A stretch of DNA of 64,000 nt from Sphingopyxis sp. PAMC25046 (GTDB lineage: Bacteria; Pseudomonadota; Alphaproteobacteria; Sphingomonadales; Sphingomonadaceae), in the NCBI RefSeq assembly GCF_004795895.1, contig NZ_CP039250.1, positions 4,131,501-4,195,500 of the forward strand, in the 5' to 3' direction. Under the pieces are notes generated by a model. The model had not been told where the DNA came from. It made no database searches and was given only the letters and a program-made list of their open reading frames with translations. Both the position numbers and the translations under genes were made by a program. Numbering within the stretch: the first letter of the stretch is position 1; every line of letters begins with the position of its first letter. Positions 1-10,572 of this stretch are shown here, piece after piece.

Positions 1-164
1 TCGACGTCGATGTCGGGACGTTCGCTGAGCAGCCAGAGGCAAGCGCCGAGATGCGCCTCGTGAGTCCACGCCTCGCGCGGCAGGGCACAGGCGAGCAAGC
101 CTTCCCCGATCGCGCGTATCTCTTCGTCGCGCTCGAACAGGCGCGGGGAATATTGGGTGGTCAT
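1..164 (-). CDS. Hypothetical protein, N-terminal part only (runs off window)
   Basis: Reading on the minus strand from ATG at 162-164 gives an open frame to the window edge, about 54 residues. The visible part begins MTTQYSPRLFERDEEI and contains a W-T-H-E-A-H-L stretch near residue 38. I do not recognise a named domain. A GGA-rich segment (GGAAGGACCGGACC) lies just upstream of the ATG and could be the ribosome binding site. It lies on the same strand as the PEP carboxykinase gene and ends nearer the window edge, so it could be downstream of that gene in one transcript. Function unknown. Confidence 0.6.
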   Translation of the reverse strand, partial: MTTQYSPRLFERDEEIRAIGEGLLACALPREAWTHEAHLGACLWLLSERPDIDV

Positions 165-212
165 TGGTCCGGTCCTTCCGGGTGAATGAGCACCCGGAAG
201 TTTCCGGGTCAA

Positions 213-1814
<1,602 letters not shown>

Positions 1815-1845
1815 TTGCTTCGCCTTTCCTTGCCGGACAGCGTCT

Positions 1846-1861
1846 TTGCATACCTATGCAA
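1846..1861. promoter_or_regulatory. 16-bp palindrome upstream of pckA, possible operator
   Basis: TTGCATA-CC-TATGCAA: two perfect 7-bp arms around a 2-base centre, in the leader or promoter of pckA. It has the size of a LacI- or GntR-type operator. Rhizobial pckA is under a LacI-family regulator (PckR), but I cannot say that this site matches its motif. The rest of the 1815-2094 gap between the divergent genes holds no convincing gene. Confidence 0.4.
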
Positions 1862-2094
1862 TGCTTAGCGCGCTAATGGGCTGGCCCGCATGTACATGGG
1901 TGCCGACGTGTCCGCCGATTCCGAAATCCCGGCCGCGTTAGCGACGGCGGGGGCCGAGGTCAAAAGATTAACGTGGCGCAGTGCAGCATGTGCGACGAGC
2001 GCAGGACCAAGGGAACCGGTGCCATGCGCGCGCGGTTGTCGCTGAACGCCGGATAGGCTAATCGCTCCCCTGGAGCCCGCCCAATGGAAAGAGC

Positions 2095-2805
2095 ATGACG
2101 GCAACCATCGCGCTGGTCGACGACGACCGCAATATCCTGCAATCGCTGTCGATCGCGCTGCAAGCCGAAGGATTCGTCACGCGCGTCTATTCGGACGGTG
2201 AGGCGGCGCTGAAGCCGTTGATCGACAATCCGCCAGATCTGGCCGTTTTCGACATCAAGATGCCGCGGATGGACGGGCTCGAGCTGCTGCGCCGGCTGCG
2301 CGAGAAGAGCCAGCTGCCGGTCATCTTCCTGACCAGCAAGGACGACGAGATCGACGAAGCACTGGGCCTCGCGATGGGCGCCGACGACTATATCGCCAAG
2401 CCTTTTTCCCAGCGCTTGGTGATCGCGCGCATCCGCGCCATCCTGCGCCGCGTCGAGCTCAACCGGAGCGCGCCGAGCGAGGACGACGAGCCCGTCGCCG
2501 AGCCGATCACGCGCGGGCGGCTGAGCATGGACCCGGCGCGGCACAAGGTTGCCTGGGACGGCAAGGATGTGACGTTGACCGTCACCGAATTCCTGATTCT
2601 CGAAACGCTCGCGAGCCGCCCCGGCGTCGTGCGCAGCCGCAACCAGCTGATGGACGCCGCCTATCAGGACGACGTTTATATCGACGACCGCACGATCGAC
2701 AGCCACATCAAGCGCCTGCGCCGCAAGTTCCGCGAGGTCGATCCCGAGTTCGATGCGATCGCAACCCTCTATGGCGCGGGATATCGCTTTGCCGATGAAA
2801 GCTGA
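2095..2805 (+). CDS. chvI: Response regulator ChvI (OmpR family)
   Basis: 236 residues. An N-terminal receiver domain has the acidic pocket D9-D10-D11, the phosphoacceptor D53 in [11 protein letters not shown] and a conserved lysine in TSKDDE. A C-terminal winged-helix DNA-binding domain (about 130-232) ends in the [15 protein letters not shown] and YGAGYRF signatures of OmpR-type regulators. Its gene overlaps chvG by 11 bp, so the pair is translationally coupled. In Alphaproteobacteria ChvI with ChvG controls the cell envelope, acid response and central carbon genes. The PTS genes downstream and pckA upstream support the ChvI assignment over other OmpR proteins. Start: ATG at 2095. Confidence 0.93.
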   Translation: MTATIALVDDDRNILQSLSIALQAEGFVTRVYSDGEAALKPLIDNPPDLAVFDIKMPRMDGLELLRRLREKSQLPVIFLTSKDDEIDEALGLAMGADDYIAKPFSQRLVIARIRAILRRVELNRSAPSEDDEPVAEPITRGRLSMDPARHKVAWDGKDVTLTVTEFLILETLASRPGVVRSRNQLMDAAYQDDVYIDDRTIDSHIKRLRRKFREVDPEFDAIATLYGAGYRFADES

Positions 2806-4417
2806 CGCCCGGAAACCCGACCGGCTGACAGCCGACGCGAGTATCGCCGAGCAAGAGGAATCGCCGCTCGTCTGGTCGGCGCGCTGGTCGCTGACCACGC
2901 GCATCCTCGCGGTCAACATCCTCGCCGTCGCGCTGCTTGCGGGTGGCTTCTATTATCTCGATACCTATCGCAGCCGGCTGGTCGACACGCGCATCGAAGT
3001 GATGAAGGACCAGCTCGCGATGCTCGACAGCGCGCTCGAAGCCGCGCGGCCCGACCAGCGCGCCAGCCTGATCAGCGAATTCACCAGGGCCACCGAATCG
3101 CGGCTGCGCTTCTATAGCGCCGACGGGAAGCGCGTCTCCGACAGCTTCGCGAGCGGGCCGCCGACCTATACGCTGCGCGATCCCGAGCTCCAGCCATGGA
3201 AACGCGACGCCGCGCGCGCGATGGATCGCGGCATCGACTGGATCGTCGGCGCGCCGAGCTATCCCGATTTCGAGGAACCGCGCGTCGACCGGGCGCAATC
3301 CTGGCCCGAGGTCGTCGAGGCGCAGCAAAGCGGCCTCGCGGCGAGCCGCTTCCGCTATGCGCCCGAGCGCACGCCGCTCTTGAGCGCCGCGCGCGTCGTC
3401 GATCTCGAAGCGCCGCAAACGGTGCTGATGACGCTCAATGCGCGCGACATCACGCGGACGGTGCGCGCCGAACGCTTCCGCCTCGCGGTGGTCATCCTCG
3501 TCGTGCTGATGGCATCGGTGCTGCTCTCGCTCTTCCTCGCGCGCACGATCGTCCGCCCCTTGCGCCGCCTCGCGCGCGCCGCCGTCCGCGTCCGCCTCGG
3601 CCGCGCGCGCGAAGTCGTCGTGCCGCGCCTGCCAAGCCGCCGCGACGAGATCGGCACGCTCGCGCGCGCACTTTCGGACATGACGCAAGCCCTTCGAGAG
3701 CGCATCGATGCGGGCGAGCATTTCGCCGCCGATGTGACGCACGAACTCAAGAATCCGATCGCCTCGGTCCGCTCGGCGATCGAGGGGCTGGGCCGCGTCA
3801 AGAGCGACGAACAACGCGCGCAATTGCTCCGCATCGCCGACGAGGATGTCCGCCGGCTCGACCGGCTGGTGAGCGACATCAGCGAGGCGAGCCGCGTCGA
3901 CGCCCAGCTGTCGCGCACGCTGTTCGAGCCCGTCGACGTCGGCATCATGATCGAATCGATGCTCGCCGCGCGCGCCGCGCGCGTCGAGGCGGGTACGCCG
4001 CACCCACGCGTCGCCTTCGCGCGCCCGCGCAAGGGCACGACCGTGGTGATGGGCGACGGCCACCGGCTCGAGCGCGCGATCGACAATGTCATCGACAATG
4101 CGATCAGTTTTTCGCCGCCCTCTGGCCTCGTTTGCATTTCGGCGACCCGCCTCGGCGACGAGGTGCATGTGAAGGTTGACGACGACGGTCCCGGGATCGA
4201 GCCGGCGCAGCGCGACGCGATTTTCCGCCGCTTTCACAGCGAGCGGCCCGCGGGCGAGGCGTTCGGTCGCCACAGCGGGCTCGGCCTCGCGATCGCGCGG
4301 ACGATCGTCGAAGGCCACAGCGGGACGATCAGCGCGAGGGATCGCGACGACGGCAATCCGGGCGCCAGCCTGCTGATCACCCTGCCGGCGCGCGAGGGAT
4401 CGGACGCTGCCACCTAG
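2795..4417 (+). CDS. chvG: Sensor histidine kinase ChvG
   Basis: 540 residues from ATG 2795, chosen because it overlaps the end of chvI by 11 bp; a start further upstream would extend deep into chvI. An inner-membrane kinase: first membrane segment near residues 35-55 ([14 protein letters not shown]), a periplasmic sensor region of about 180 residues, second membrane segment near 225-250 ([18 protein letters not shown]), then HAMP, a HisKA domain with phospho-accepting H316 in THELKNP, and a HATPase_c domain with N box (VIDNAISFS), DDDGPGI and [11 protein letters not shown]. It phosphorylates ChvI. Gene order with hprK and the PTS genes is characteristic. Confidence 0.93.
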   Translation: MKADARKPDRLTADASIAEQEESPLVWSARWSLTTRILAVNILAVALLAGGFYYLDTYRSRLVDTRIEVMKDQLAMLDSALEAARPDQRASLISEFTRATESRLRFYSADGKRVSDSFASGPPTYTLRDPELQPWKRDAARAMDRGIDWIVGAPSYPDFEEPRVDRAQSWPEVVEAQQSGLAASRFRYAPERTPLLSAARVVDLEAPQTVLMTLNARDITRTVRAERFRLAVVILVVLMASVLLSLFLARTIVRPLRRLARAAVRVRLGRAREVVVPRLPSRRDEIGTLARALSDMTQALRERIDAGEHFAADVTHELKNPIASVRSAIEGLGRVKSDEQRAQLLRIADEDVRRLDRLVSDISEASRVDAQLSRTLFEPVDVGIMIESMLAARAARVEAGTPHPRVAFARPRKGTTVVMGDGHRLERAIDNVIDNAISFSPPSGLVCISATRLGDEVHVKVDDDGPGIEPAQRDAIFRRFHSERPAGEAFGRHSGLGLAIARTIVEGHSGTISARDRDDGNPGASLLITLPAREGSDAAT

Positions 4418-4450
4418 ATCGTCGAGCGGTTTAATCTGCAGCTTCCCCAC

Positions 4451-4536
4451 CCGTTTGTGCCGAGCGTGTCGAAGCACCGTCCTTCTTTCTACGTCGCAAC
4501 GAAAGAACGGCCCTTCGACAAGCTCGGGGCGAACGG
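4451..4536. repeat. Palindromic intergenic repeat (type D)
   Basis: Inverted repeat of about 24 bp per arm, CCGTTTGTGCCGAGCGTGTC... against ...CTTCGACAAGCTCGGGGCGA, with a few mismatches and a loop of about 38 bases. It lies between chvG and hprK. A related copy with the same core (gtgtcgagcgaag / cttcgctcga) is at 16875-16958. As RNA it would fold into one long hairpin, which could act in processing or attenuation between the sensor genes and the PTS genes. Confidence 0.75.
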
Positions 4537-4691
4537 TTCATATTAAGCGCACGGTGCTTTAGATCGCCCCCCCGCGAAAACGAGGACAGGCGTCAGCTCG
4601 GCGCGGCCTCTCCAGCGGCGGCCGCCTTCGCTGGGGCGACCTTCATCCTATCGCCTTGCGGCCCCGCTTCGGCGCCGGTAAGCCTTGCGCT

Positions 4692-5138
4692 ATGCTTCCT
4701 AGCCGGACCAGAACCGAAATCGTCAACATCCATGCAAGCTGCGTCGCGGCGGGCAATGGCGGCGTCCTGATTCTCGGCAATTCGGGGCAGGGCAAGTCGG
4801 ACCTCGCGCTGCGGCTGATCGATCGCGGCGCCAAGCTGGTCGCCGACGATCGCTGCGACATCTGGTTCGAGCGCGGCCGCCTGTGGTGCCGCCCGCCCGA
4901 AACGCTGGCCGGCAAGCTCGAGGTGCGCGGGATCGGGATCATCGAACGGCCGTGGACGGCGCCGGTGCCGCTCGCGCTCGCGGTGCGGCTGTCCGACCGT
5001 TACGACCGCATGCCCGCGGTGGGTCAGGTGGAGACGGTCGCGGGCCATCCGCTTCCCGCGCTGCTCTTGTCGGCGTTCGAGGCGTCGGCGCCGATCAAGA
5101 TTCTGCTCGCGCTCGAACAGCTGGCGCCCGCGGCATGA
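4692..5138 (+). CDS. hprK: HPr kinase/phosphorylase, short alphaproteobacterial form
   Basis: 148 residues from ATG 4692. An in-frame TTG at 4656 exists but adds an atypical N-terminus. This is only the C-terminal catalytic domain of classical HprK (about 310 residues), as is usual in Alphaproteobacteria. The P-loop GNSGQGKSD lies near residues 28-36 and is followed by [10 protein letters not shown] with the catalytic aspartates and by the VRGIGI segment. It phosphorylates a serine of HPr with ATP and can reverse this, controlling the regulatory PTS. The stop codon overlaps the rapZ start (ATGA), so translation is coupled. Its substrate HPr is three genes downstream. Confidence 0.92.
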   Translation: MLPSRTRTEIVNIHASCVAAGNGGVLILGNSGQGKSDLALRLIDRGAKLVADDRCDIWFERGRLWCRPPETLAGKLEVRGIGIIERPWTAPVPLALAVRLSDRYDRMPAVGQVETVAGHPLPALLLSAFEASAPIKILLALEQLAPAA

Positions 5139-6073
5139 GCCGGGACGCCGAATCGCGGCTGCTGCTCGTCACCGGCCTGTCGGGCGCGGGCAAGTCGACC
5201 GTGCTCAAGGTGCTCGAGGATCTGGGCTGGGAGGTCGTCGACAACCTCCCGCTCGCGCTGCTCGAAACGCTGATCGACGCCCCCGTCAAGCCCGGCGAGG
5301 CAGGACGCCCACTCGCGATCGGCATCGACAGCCGGAGTCGCGGCTTCCGGCCGGCGCTGCTCGTTCGGCGGATCAAGGAATTGCGCGAGAGCGGCCGCCG
5401 CGACATCCAGACTTTGTTCCTCGACTGCGCGGGCGCCGAGCTCGAACGCCGCTTTTCCGAAACGCGGCGGCGCCACCCGATGGCCGAGGACCGCCCCGCC
5501 GCCGACGGCATCGCGCGCGAGCGCGAAATGATGGAGCCGCTGCGCCGCTGGGCCGAGAATGTCGTCGACACGACCAATTATTCCAGCAACGATCTGCAGC
5601 AGGAAATCCGTCAGCGGTTCGGCGAGGCGGGCGATGGTGAGCCGGTGCTCAACATCCTTAGCTTTGGCTTCGCGCGCGGCCTTCCGCGCAACGCCGACCT
5701 GGTGTTCGACATGCGCTATCTGCGCAATCCGCACTGGGACCCGAAGCTCAAGCCCGGCACCGGGCTCGACGCCGATGTCGCCGCCTATGTCATCGCCGAT
5801 CCGGCTTATGAGGATAGCGTGTCGCAGATCGAGCGGCTGATCCTGACATTGCTGCCGCGCTACCGCGCCGAAGGCAAAAGCTATGTCACCATTGCCTTTG
5901 GCTGTACCGGCGGGCGGCACCGATCGGTCCATGTCGCGAACCGTGTGACCCAAACGCTGCGCGAGTCCGGATATGAGCCAGTGCTGACCCACCGCAATCT
6001 TGACTCCGCCCCGCAAGATGGGCTTGAGGGCAGGCCCCCGCCCGCGTCTCCCGCATCCGGCGGCAACATATAA
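5135..6073 (+). CDS. rapZ: RNase adapter / nucleotide-binding protein RapZ
   Basis: 312 residues, normal length. The N-terminal P-loop domain carries GLSGAGKS near residues 14-21 and a second nucleotide motif [11 protein letters not shown]. The C-terminal domain has the family hallmarks [18 protein letters not shown] and [10 protein letters not shown]. In enterobacteria RapZ binds glucosamine-6-phosphate and directs RNase E to the GlmZ small RNA. In Alphaproteobacteria the partner is unknown, but the gene is kept with the PTS genes. ATG 5135 overlaps the hprK stop. The open frame extends further upstream within hprK, which is only a shadow reading. Confidence 0.95.
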   Translation: MSRDAESRLLLVTGLSGAGKSTVLKVLEDLGWEVVDNLPLALLETLIDAPVKPGEAGRPLAIGIDSRSRGFRPALLVRRIKELRESGRRDIQTLFLDCAGAELERRFSETRRRHPMAEDRPAADGIAREREMMEPLRRWAENVVDTTNYSSNDLQQEIRQRFGEAGDGEPVLNILSFGFARGLPRNADLVFDMRYLRNPHWDPKLKPGTGLDADVAAYVIADPAYEDSVSQIERLILTLLPRYRAEGKSYVTIAFGCTGGRHRSVHVANRVTQTLRESGYEPVLTHRNLDSAPQDGLEGRPPPASPASGGNI

Positions 6074-6087
6074 GGGTCGACGACTGC

Positions 6088-6516
6088 ATGGCGAACGATA
6101 AGGCTCTGCCGCTTCTGGGAATGGTGCTCGTCACCCACGGCCGCCTCGCCGAAGAAATGGTGCGCGCGATGGAGCATGTCGTCGGTCCCCAAAGGGCCAT
6201 CGCGACGGTGTGCATCGGCCCCAACGACAATATGGAAATGCGCCGCAAGGAAATCGCCGATGCGATTCGCAAGGTAGACGAAGGCCGCGGCGTCGTGATG
6301 CTCACCGACCTGTTCGGCGGCACGCCGTCGAACCTCGCGATCAGCCTGCTCGAAGCGGGGCGCACCGAAGTGATCGCCGGCGTCAACCTGCCGATGCTGA
6401 TCCGCCTCGAAAGCGCGCGCAAGACGATGGAACTCCGCGCCGCGGTGATCGCGGCGAAAGAAGCGGGCCAGAAATATATTTCGGTCGCATCGGAGATGCT
6501 GGGAGTAGGCCCTTGA
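6088..6516 (+). CDS. PTS EIIA component, mannose type
   Basis: 142 residues. Resembles the EIIA domain of the mannose PTS family: it begins with a hydrophobic strand leading to the phosphoryl-accepting H17 in VLVTHGRLAEEM, and carries the family motif TDLFGGTPSNLA. In Alphaproteobacteria this soluble EIIA usually has no permease partner and serves in regulation, taking phosphate from HPr. It starts 14 bp after rapZ and its stop overlaps the TTG start of ptsH. No membrane EII components are nearby, which fits a regulatory rather than a sugar-transport role. Often labelled manX or ptsM. Confidence 0.92.
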   Translation: MANDKALPLLGMVLVTHGRLAEEMVRAMEHVVGPQRAIATVCIGPNDNMEMRRKEIADAIRKVDEGRGVVMLTDLFGGTPSNLAISLLEAGRTEVIAGVNLPMLIRLESARKTMELRAAVIAAKEAGQKYISVASEMLGVGP

Positions 6517-6791
6517 ACGAAAATAGCGAGACGGTCGAAATCACCAATCAGCGCGGGTTGCACGCGCGCGCCAGCGCCAAATTCGTGACCTTCGTCAGCC
6601 GCTTGCCCGAAAGCGTGTCGGTCGAGGTCGAAAAGGGCGGCAGCCGCGTCAACGGCACCTCGATCATGGGCCTGATGATGCTCGGCGCCGCCAAGGGCGA
6701 TTCGATCACCATCCATACGAAGGGCGACGGCGCCGACGCGGCGCTGCTCAAGCTGGTCGGGCTGGTCAAGGACAGCTTCGGCGAAGATTGA
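6513..6791 (+). CDS. ptsH: Phosphocarrier protein HPr
   Basis: 92 residues. The start is a TTG at 6513 that overlaps the EIIA stop codon (TTGA); no closer ATG precedes the conserved region. H17 in GLHARASAK is the enzyme I phosphorylation site, and S50 in VNGTSIMGLMML is the HPr kinase site, matching the presence of hprK upstream. HPr passes phosphate to EIIA and integrates the signal from HprK. Enzyme I (ptsP/ptsI) is not in the window. It is the last gene of the chvI-to-ptsH run, followed by a strong palindromic repeat at 6813-6903 that may end the transcript. Confidence 0.95.
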   Translation: MNENSETVEITNQRGLHARASAKFVTFVSRLPESVSVEVEKGGSRVNGTSIMGLMMLGAAKGDSITIHTKGDGADAALLKLVGLVKDSFGED

Positions 6792-6812
6792 GGTGGGCGG
6801 CGAAGGATAGCC

Positions 6813-6903
6813 CGTCGCCCCCGCGGAGGCGGGGGCCGCTGTCGGCCTGGCACCTGCTTCGCCGCGCGAACGTCCAGCGGCCCCCGCCTCCGTGGGGGCG
6901 ACG
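6813..6903. repeat. Palindromic intergenic repeat (type B)
   Basis: Near-perfect inverted repeat of about 29 bp: CGTCGCCCCCGCGGAGGCGG... against ...CCGCCTCCGTGGGGGCGACG, with a loop of about 33 bases. Its sister copy is at 8599-8676. It lies between ptsH and the SpoU methyltransferase gene and could work as a transcription end or an RNA-stability element. Confidence 0.85.
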
Positions 6904-6915
6904 AAAGAGTGAAAC

Positions 6916-7728
6916 ATGTCGGCCCGCCGTTCCCTTATTGAAAGCCTGTCGAACCCGCTGGTCAAGCGGATGCGCCTGCTGCGCGAGAAGCGCCACCGCC
7001 GCGCCGAAGGGCTGTTCCTCGCCGAGGGGCTGCGCATCGCGACCGAGGCGCGCGAGGCGGGTGTCCTGCCGCAATGGCTGTTCCTCGGCCCCGAAAGCGA
7101 CGCGCATCCGCTCGCGAAGGCGCTCGCGGCCGATACGATAGCGGCGGGCGGCGAGGTGGTCGACACGACGCCGGCGATCCTGTCGAAGCTGTCGGGCAAG
7201 GACAATCCGCAGACGGTCGTCGGCATCTATGCCGAACCTCACACGACGCTCGCCGATCTCGACCGCAACGCGGCGCCGATCTGGCTCGTCGCCGAACGCC
7301 TTCGCGATCCGGGCAACCTCGGCACGATGCTGCGCACCGGCGACGCGGTCGGCGCGGGCGGACTGATCCTCTTGGGCGACAGCACCGACCCCTATGCGGT
7401 CGAAGCGGTGCGCGCGAGCATGGGGGCGATCTTCACGCAGAAGCTGGTGGTCGCGCGCTGGGAGGAATTTCTCCCCTGGCTGCGTCAGGGCCCCGGCCAG
7501 CTCGTCGCAACCTGGCTCGGCGGCGATACCGAGGATTATCAGGCGGTGCGCTATGCCGCGCCGACCTTCATCCTCACCGGCAATGAATCGCAGGGACTGC
7601 CGCCCGCCTATGCCGCCGCCGCGGACGTGCGCGTCAAGATGCCGATGCTGGGCAAGGCCGACAGCCTCAACGCCGCGGTTGCGACCGCGGTGATGGCGTA
7701 TGAGGTGCTGAACCAGCGGCGGCGATAG
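6916..7728 (+). CDS. RNA 2'-O-methyltransferase, SpoU/TrmH family
   Basis: 270 residues. A short N-terminal substrate-binding domain (about 1-105; KRMRLLREKRHRRAEGLFLAE region resembles the RNA 2'-O-ribose methyltransferase substrate-binding fold) is followed by the SpoU trefoil-knot domain with its three motifs: RLRDPGNLGTMLRT near 130, TGNESQGL near 228, and a C-terminal MLGKADSLNAAVATAVM. These bind S-adenosylmethionine in the knot. It methylates a ribose 2'-OH in rRNA or tRNA; the exact target cannot be read from sequence. It stands alone between two palindromic repeats, so it is probably monocistronic. Confidence 0.88.
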   Translation: MSARRSLIESLSNPLVKRMRLLREKRHRRAEGLFLAEGLRIATEAREAGVLPQWLFLGPESDAHPLAKALAADTIAAGGEVVDTTPAILSKLSGKDNPQTVVGIYAEPHTTLADLDRNAAPIWLVAERLRDPGNLGTMLRTGDAVGAGGLILLGDSTDPYAVEAVRASMGAIFTQKLVVARWEEFLPWLRQGPGQLVATWLGGDTEDYQAVRYAAPTFILTGNESQGLPPAYAAAADVRVKMPMLGKADSLNAAVATAVMAYEVLNQRRR

Positions 7729-7754
7729 TTTTCCGTCGGAGTTTTCTGTAACCT

Positions 7755-7857
7755 TCGTCATGCTGAACTTGATTCAGCATCCATTCTTCCTTCGGCCGAT
7801 AAGCAAACGCCGAATGGATCCCGGATCCCCTGAGCTTGTCGAAGGGGCGGGATGACG
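7755..7857. repeat. Palindromic intergenic repeat (type C, composite)
   Basis: Begins CGTCATGCTGAACTTGATTC and ends ...GGGGCGGGATGACG. The outer ends CGTCAT / ATGACG pair, and inner blocks such as ATTC...GAAT and CTTGATTCAGCATCCATTC / GAATGGATC pair imperfectly. It appears to mix a type C outer stem with the type D core GAGCTTGTCGAAG, suggesting recombination or one repeat inserted in another. Confidence 0.6.
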
Positions 7858-7876
7858 ATGAGGAAAGGTCCGTTCG

Positions 7877-8590
7877 ATGATCCGCACTCCGCTCCTGATT
7901 GCCCTGCCCGCCTTTGCCGCCCTCGCCGCCTGCGCGCCCGCCGGCGACATGCCGCGCGGCCCCGGCGAACCGCCCGCCGTATATATGGCGATCGGCACCG
8001 AGCCCGGCTGGACGCTCGAGATCACGCCGTCGCGGCTCAATTACGACGGCGATTATGGCGAGACCAAGATCATGGTGCCGAACCCCGGTGCGCGCGCGGT
8101 GGCGAACGGCGAACATTATGTGACCGATCGGCTGAAAGTCGAAGTTGCGCGCGGCGAATGCAGCGACGGGATGAGTGATCGCCGCTACCGCGACACGGTG
8201 ACCGTGGTCGCCGACGGCAAGACCGTGAAGGGCTGCGGCGGCGGGATCTTGCCGCCGACCGAGCTTGCGGGAACCAACTGGACCTTCGTGTCGATCGGCG
8301 GCGTTCCCGTCGCGGCCGATCGGCCGACCACGCTCGCCTTCGAAGCCGACCGGCTGAGCGGCAGCGCGGGCTGCAACCGGTTTTCGGGCGGCTATTCGCT
8401 CGCCGACCGCACGCTGACCGCCGAACCGCTGATGGCAACCAAGATGGCGTGTCCCGGGGCGGGAATGACGCAGGAAGGCGCCTTTTTCGCGCTGATGCGC
8501 GGCCCGGTGAGCCTGAGCTTTCCGACCGACGGGACGTTGATCCTGACGGGGAGCGACGGGCAGACGGCGGTGCTGAAGCGGGCGATCTAA
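7877..8590 (+). CDS. META-domain lipoprotein
   Basis: 237 residues. The N-terminal signal peptide ends in the lipobox LAAC (cysteine at about 19), so the mature protein should be lipid-anchored in the envelope. Residues 30-125 form a domain with two cysteines (GECSDGMSDR and GCGG) seen in periplasmic COG3650-type proteins. Residues 130-235 form a META domain like that of HslJ, with LAGTNWTFVSIGG at the start and SGSAGCNRFSGGY in the middle, typical of that family. HslJ-type proteins are linked to heat shock and antibiotic stress, but the biochemical role is unknown. It converges on rmuC. Confidence 0.85.
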   Translation: MIRTPLLIALPAFAALAACAPAGDMPRGPGEPPAVYMAIGTEPGWTLEITPSRLNYDGDYGETKIMVPNPGARAVANGEHYVTDRLKVEVARGECSDGMSDRRYRDTVTVVADGKTVKGCGGGILPPTELAGTNWTFVSIGGVPVAADRPTTLAFEADRLSGSAGCNRFSGGYSLADRTLTAEPLMATKMACPGAGMTQEGAFFALMRGPVSLSFPTDGTLILTGSDGQTAVLKRAI

Positions 8591-8598
8591 AATCCGGA

Positions 8599-8676
8599 CG
8601 TCGCCCCCGCGAAGGCGGGGGCCGTTGTCGGCGTAGCGCAAGGCTGCCAGCGGCCCCCGCCTTCGCGGGGGCGACG
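8599..8676. repeat. Palindromic intergenic repeat (type B) between convergent genes
   Basis: Inverted repeat: CGTCGCCCCCGCGAAGGCGG... against ...CCGCCTTCGCGGGGGCGACG, near-perfect over about 27 bp. It fills the gap between the stop codons of the META lipoprotein gene (8590) and rmuC (8680), where a hairpin could stop transcripts from both sides. Confidence 0.85.
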
Positions 8677-8679
8677 ATC

Positions 8680-10032
8680 TCATTCGCCGTCGTTGACCGC
8701 CGCAGGCGCCGGGGCCAGCTTCGCGAGCGGACGCGCCGCCTGCTCGGCGACGGGCAGCGTTGGAATCTCCCTGCCGCCGGTCTCGACGTCGAGCGCCTCG
8801 AACCGTTTCGCCTGCGTCAACACTTGGCTTTCGAAGCTACCGACAAAGGCGTTGTACGCGCCCGTCGCCTGATCGAGATTCTTGCCGACGCGCGCGATGT
8901 GCGAACCCATCACCGACATGCGCGCATAAAGCTCCTTGCCGAGCGCCGCGATCTCGCGTGCCTGGCCCGCCAGCTTTTCCTGCCGCCACACCGCCGCGAC
9001 GGTGCGCGCGATCGCAATGAGGTTGGTCGGGGTCGCGAGCAGCACCTTGCGCTCGAACGCATAGTCCCAAAGCTCGTGGTCCTGATCGAGCGCGGCGGCG
9101 AGGAAATGTTCGCCGGGGACGAACATCACGACGAAGTCGGGCGTGTCGTCGAACTGGTTCCAGTAGCTTTTGGCGCCGAGCGCGTTGACGTGCGCGCGCA
9201 TCGCCGCGGCATGCGTGGCGAGATGCGTGGCCTTCTCGCCCTCGTCGACCGCGCCGAACGCATCCTGATAGGCGTTGAGCGACACTTTCGCATCGATGAC
9301 GAGGCTTTGCCCACCGGGCACCTTGACGACGACGTCGGGGCGCAACCGTCCGCCGTCGCCGTCGGTCACGCTGACCTCGGTCTGAAAATCGGCATGTTCG
9401 GAAAGCCCGCAGCTTTCGAGCACATTACGGAGCTGCTGCTCGCCCCAGCGCCCGCGCGCCTTGGGCGCATTGCGCAGCGCGTTGACGAGCTTCGCCGCCT
9501 CGCTCGACACGCGTTCGGTGCCCTCGCGCATCGCGGCGATCTGGCCATGGAGCAGGCCGAAGGCATTCTGGCGTTCTGCCTCTACCTTGCCCACGGCTTC
9601 CTCATATTTTTGCAATCGCTCGTGGACGGGATTGAGCAGCGCCGAAAGCTTTTGCCCCGCTGTCTCTTCGCTCTGCTTGAAGCGCTGCTCCGCACGTTCG
9701 AGGAACGCCTTTTGCGCGCCATCGAGCATCACCTGCCCGACCTCGCGGAATTGTGCGGTGAGCGCGGCCTGCGCGTCCCTGAGCTGCGCGATCTGCGCTT
9801 CATGCGCCGCATCGCGCGCTTTCTGTTCGCTGAGGAGCGCGGCGAGCTGGATATCGGCCGCCTTGCGCGCCTCAGCCTCGGCCGCGAGGTCGGTCACCGC
9901 GCTCCTGAAGCGTTCCGAAAGCCCGTCGCGCTCGGCCTTGAGCGCGCCAGATTGGCGGCCGGCGACGAGCCAGCCGATCAGCGCGCCGATGGCGAGGGCA
10001 ACAAGGGCGACGACGAGCGAGCTTCCATCCAT
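8680..10032 (-). CDS. rmuC: DNA recombination protein RmuC
   Basis: 450 residues. An N-terminal membrane anchor (about 4-25: LVVALVALAIGALIGWLVAG) is followed by a long coiled coil rich in Ala, Glu and Gln (30-185) and the conserved RmuC nuclease-like domain (190-400), with GRWGEQQLRNVLE, RPDVVVKVPGG and VIDAKVSLNAY. The D-x-K in that last segment resembles the PD-(D/E)xK nuclease core. RmuC limits inversions between short inverted repeats, which is notable in a genome so rich in palindromic repeats. Start: ATG at 10030-10032. Confidence 0.93.
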   Translation of the reverse strand: MDGSSLVVALVALAIGALIGWLVAGRQSGALKAERDGLSERFRSAVTDLAAEAEARKAADIQLAALLSEQKARDAAHEAQIAQLRDAQAALTAQFREVGQVMLDGAQKAFLERAEQRFKQSEETAGQKLSALLNPVHERLQKYEEAVGKVEAERQNAFGLLHGQIAAMREGTERVSSEAAKLVNALRNAPKARGRWGEQQLRNVLESCGLSEHADFQTEVSVTDGDGGRLRPDVVVKVPGGQSLVIDAKVSLNAYQDAFGAVDEGEKATHLATHAAAMRAHVNALGAKSYWNQFDDTPDFVVMFVPGEHFLAAALDQDHELWDYAFERKVLLATPTNLIAIARTVAAVWRQEKLAGQAREIAALGKELYARMSVMGSHIARVGKNLDQATGAYNAFVGSFESQVLTQAKRFEALDVETGGREIPTLPVAEQAARPLAKLAPAPAAVNDGE

Positions 10033-10089
10033 GAGCGGAACATAGGACGAACGCGGCCCGTCTGGCTAGCCGCTATTTCTCGCGGGCCA

Positions 10090-10566
10090 TCACGCCGCGC
10101 GCCATGAAGCGGGAAGGATCGCGCGATAGGCCTCGACCCCCGGCGCACCGCCGATGATCGCCCCCTGTGTCAGCAGCCAATAATGGCGCACGATCTCGGC
10201 CTGCTGTTCGAGCCCGTAGCGTTCGAGGAGCCAGCCGGGTTTGAGGCTGTAGCTATAGGTCGCGAAGGGGTGGCGCATCAGCACCAGATACCAGCGGCCG
10301 CGCGTCTGCGCCTGCCACACGTGCGTCATTTCATGGATGAACAGCCCCTTGAGCCGCTGCGATGCCGCGCTGAAATCGTCGCAATAGAGGTCGCCGTGCG
10401 GATTGAAGTGCAGGCTGCCCATCGGCGCCATCACGATATGGCGCGGCTGGAAGAAGATCCATTTATGGTGGTTCACCCGGACGCGGTCATAAGCGATAGC
10501 GTCGCCGAACACCGTCCGCGCGAGCGCGATCTCGCCGGTCGTCAGCGGTCGCGACGGACGCGGCAC
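10090..10566 (-). CDS. Zincin-like protein with HExxH motif (function unknown)
   Basis: 158 residues. The central F-I-H-E-M-T-H-V-W-Q carries the HExxH zinc-metallopeptidase motif, with possible third ligands in the EQQAEIVRHYW segment. Homologues in sphingomonads are sometimes named vgr-related proteins, but a secretion link is not supported here. The only usable start is GTG at 10564-10566, in the same frame as, and seven bases after, the stop codon of the copper chaperone gene, so translation may depend on ribosomes ending there. No signal peptide is seen. Substrate unknown. Confidence 0.7.
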   Translation of the reverse strand: MPRPSRPLTTGEIALARTVFGDAIAYDRVRVNHHKWIFFQPRHIVMAPMGSLHFNPHGDLYCDDFSAASQRLKGLFIHEMTHVWQAQTRGRWYLVLMRHPFATYSYSLKPGWLLERYGLEQQAEIVRHYWLLTQGAIIGGAPGVEAYRAILPASWRAA

Positions 10567-10572
10567 CGATGC

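Noticed and set aside
2708..4477. 589-codon frame opposite chvG
   Set aside because: Arg/Ala/Asp-rich translation with no domain; mirror of the chvG codon pattern.
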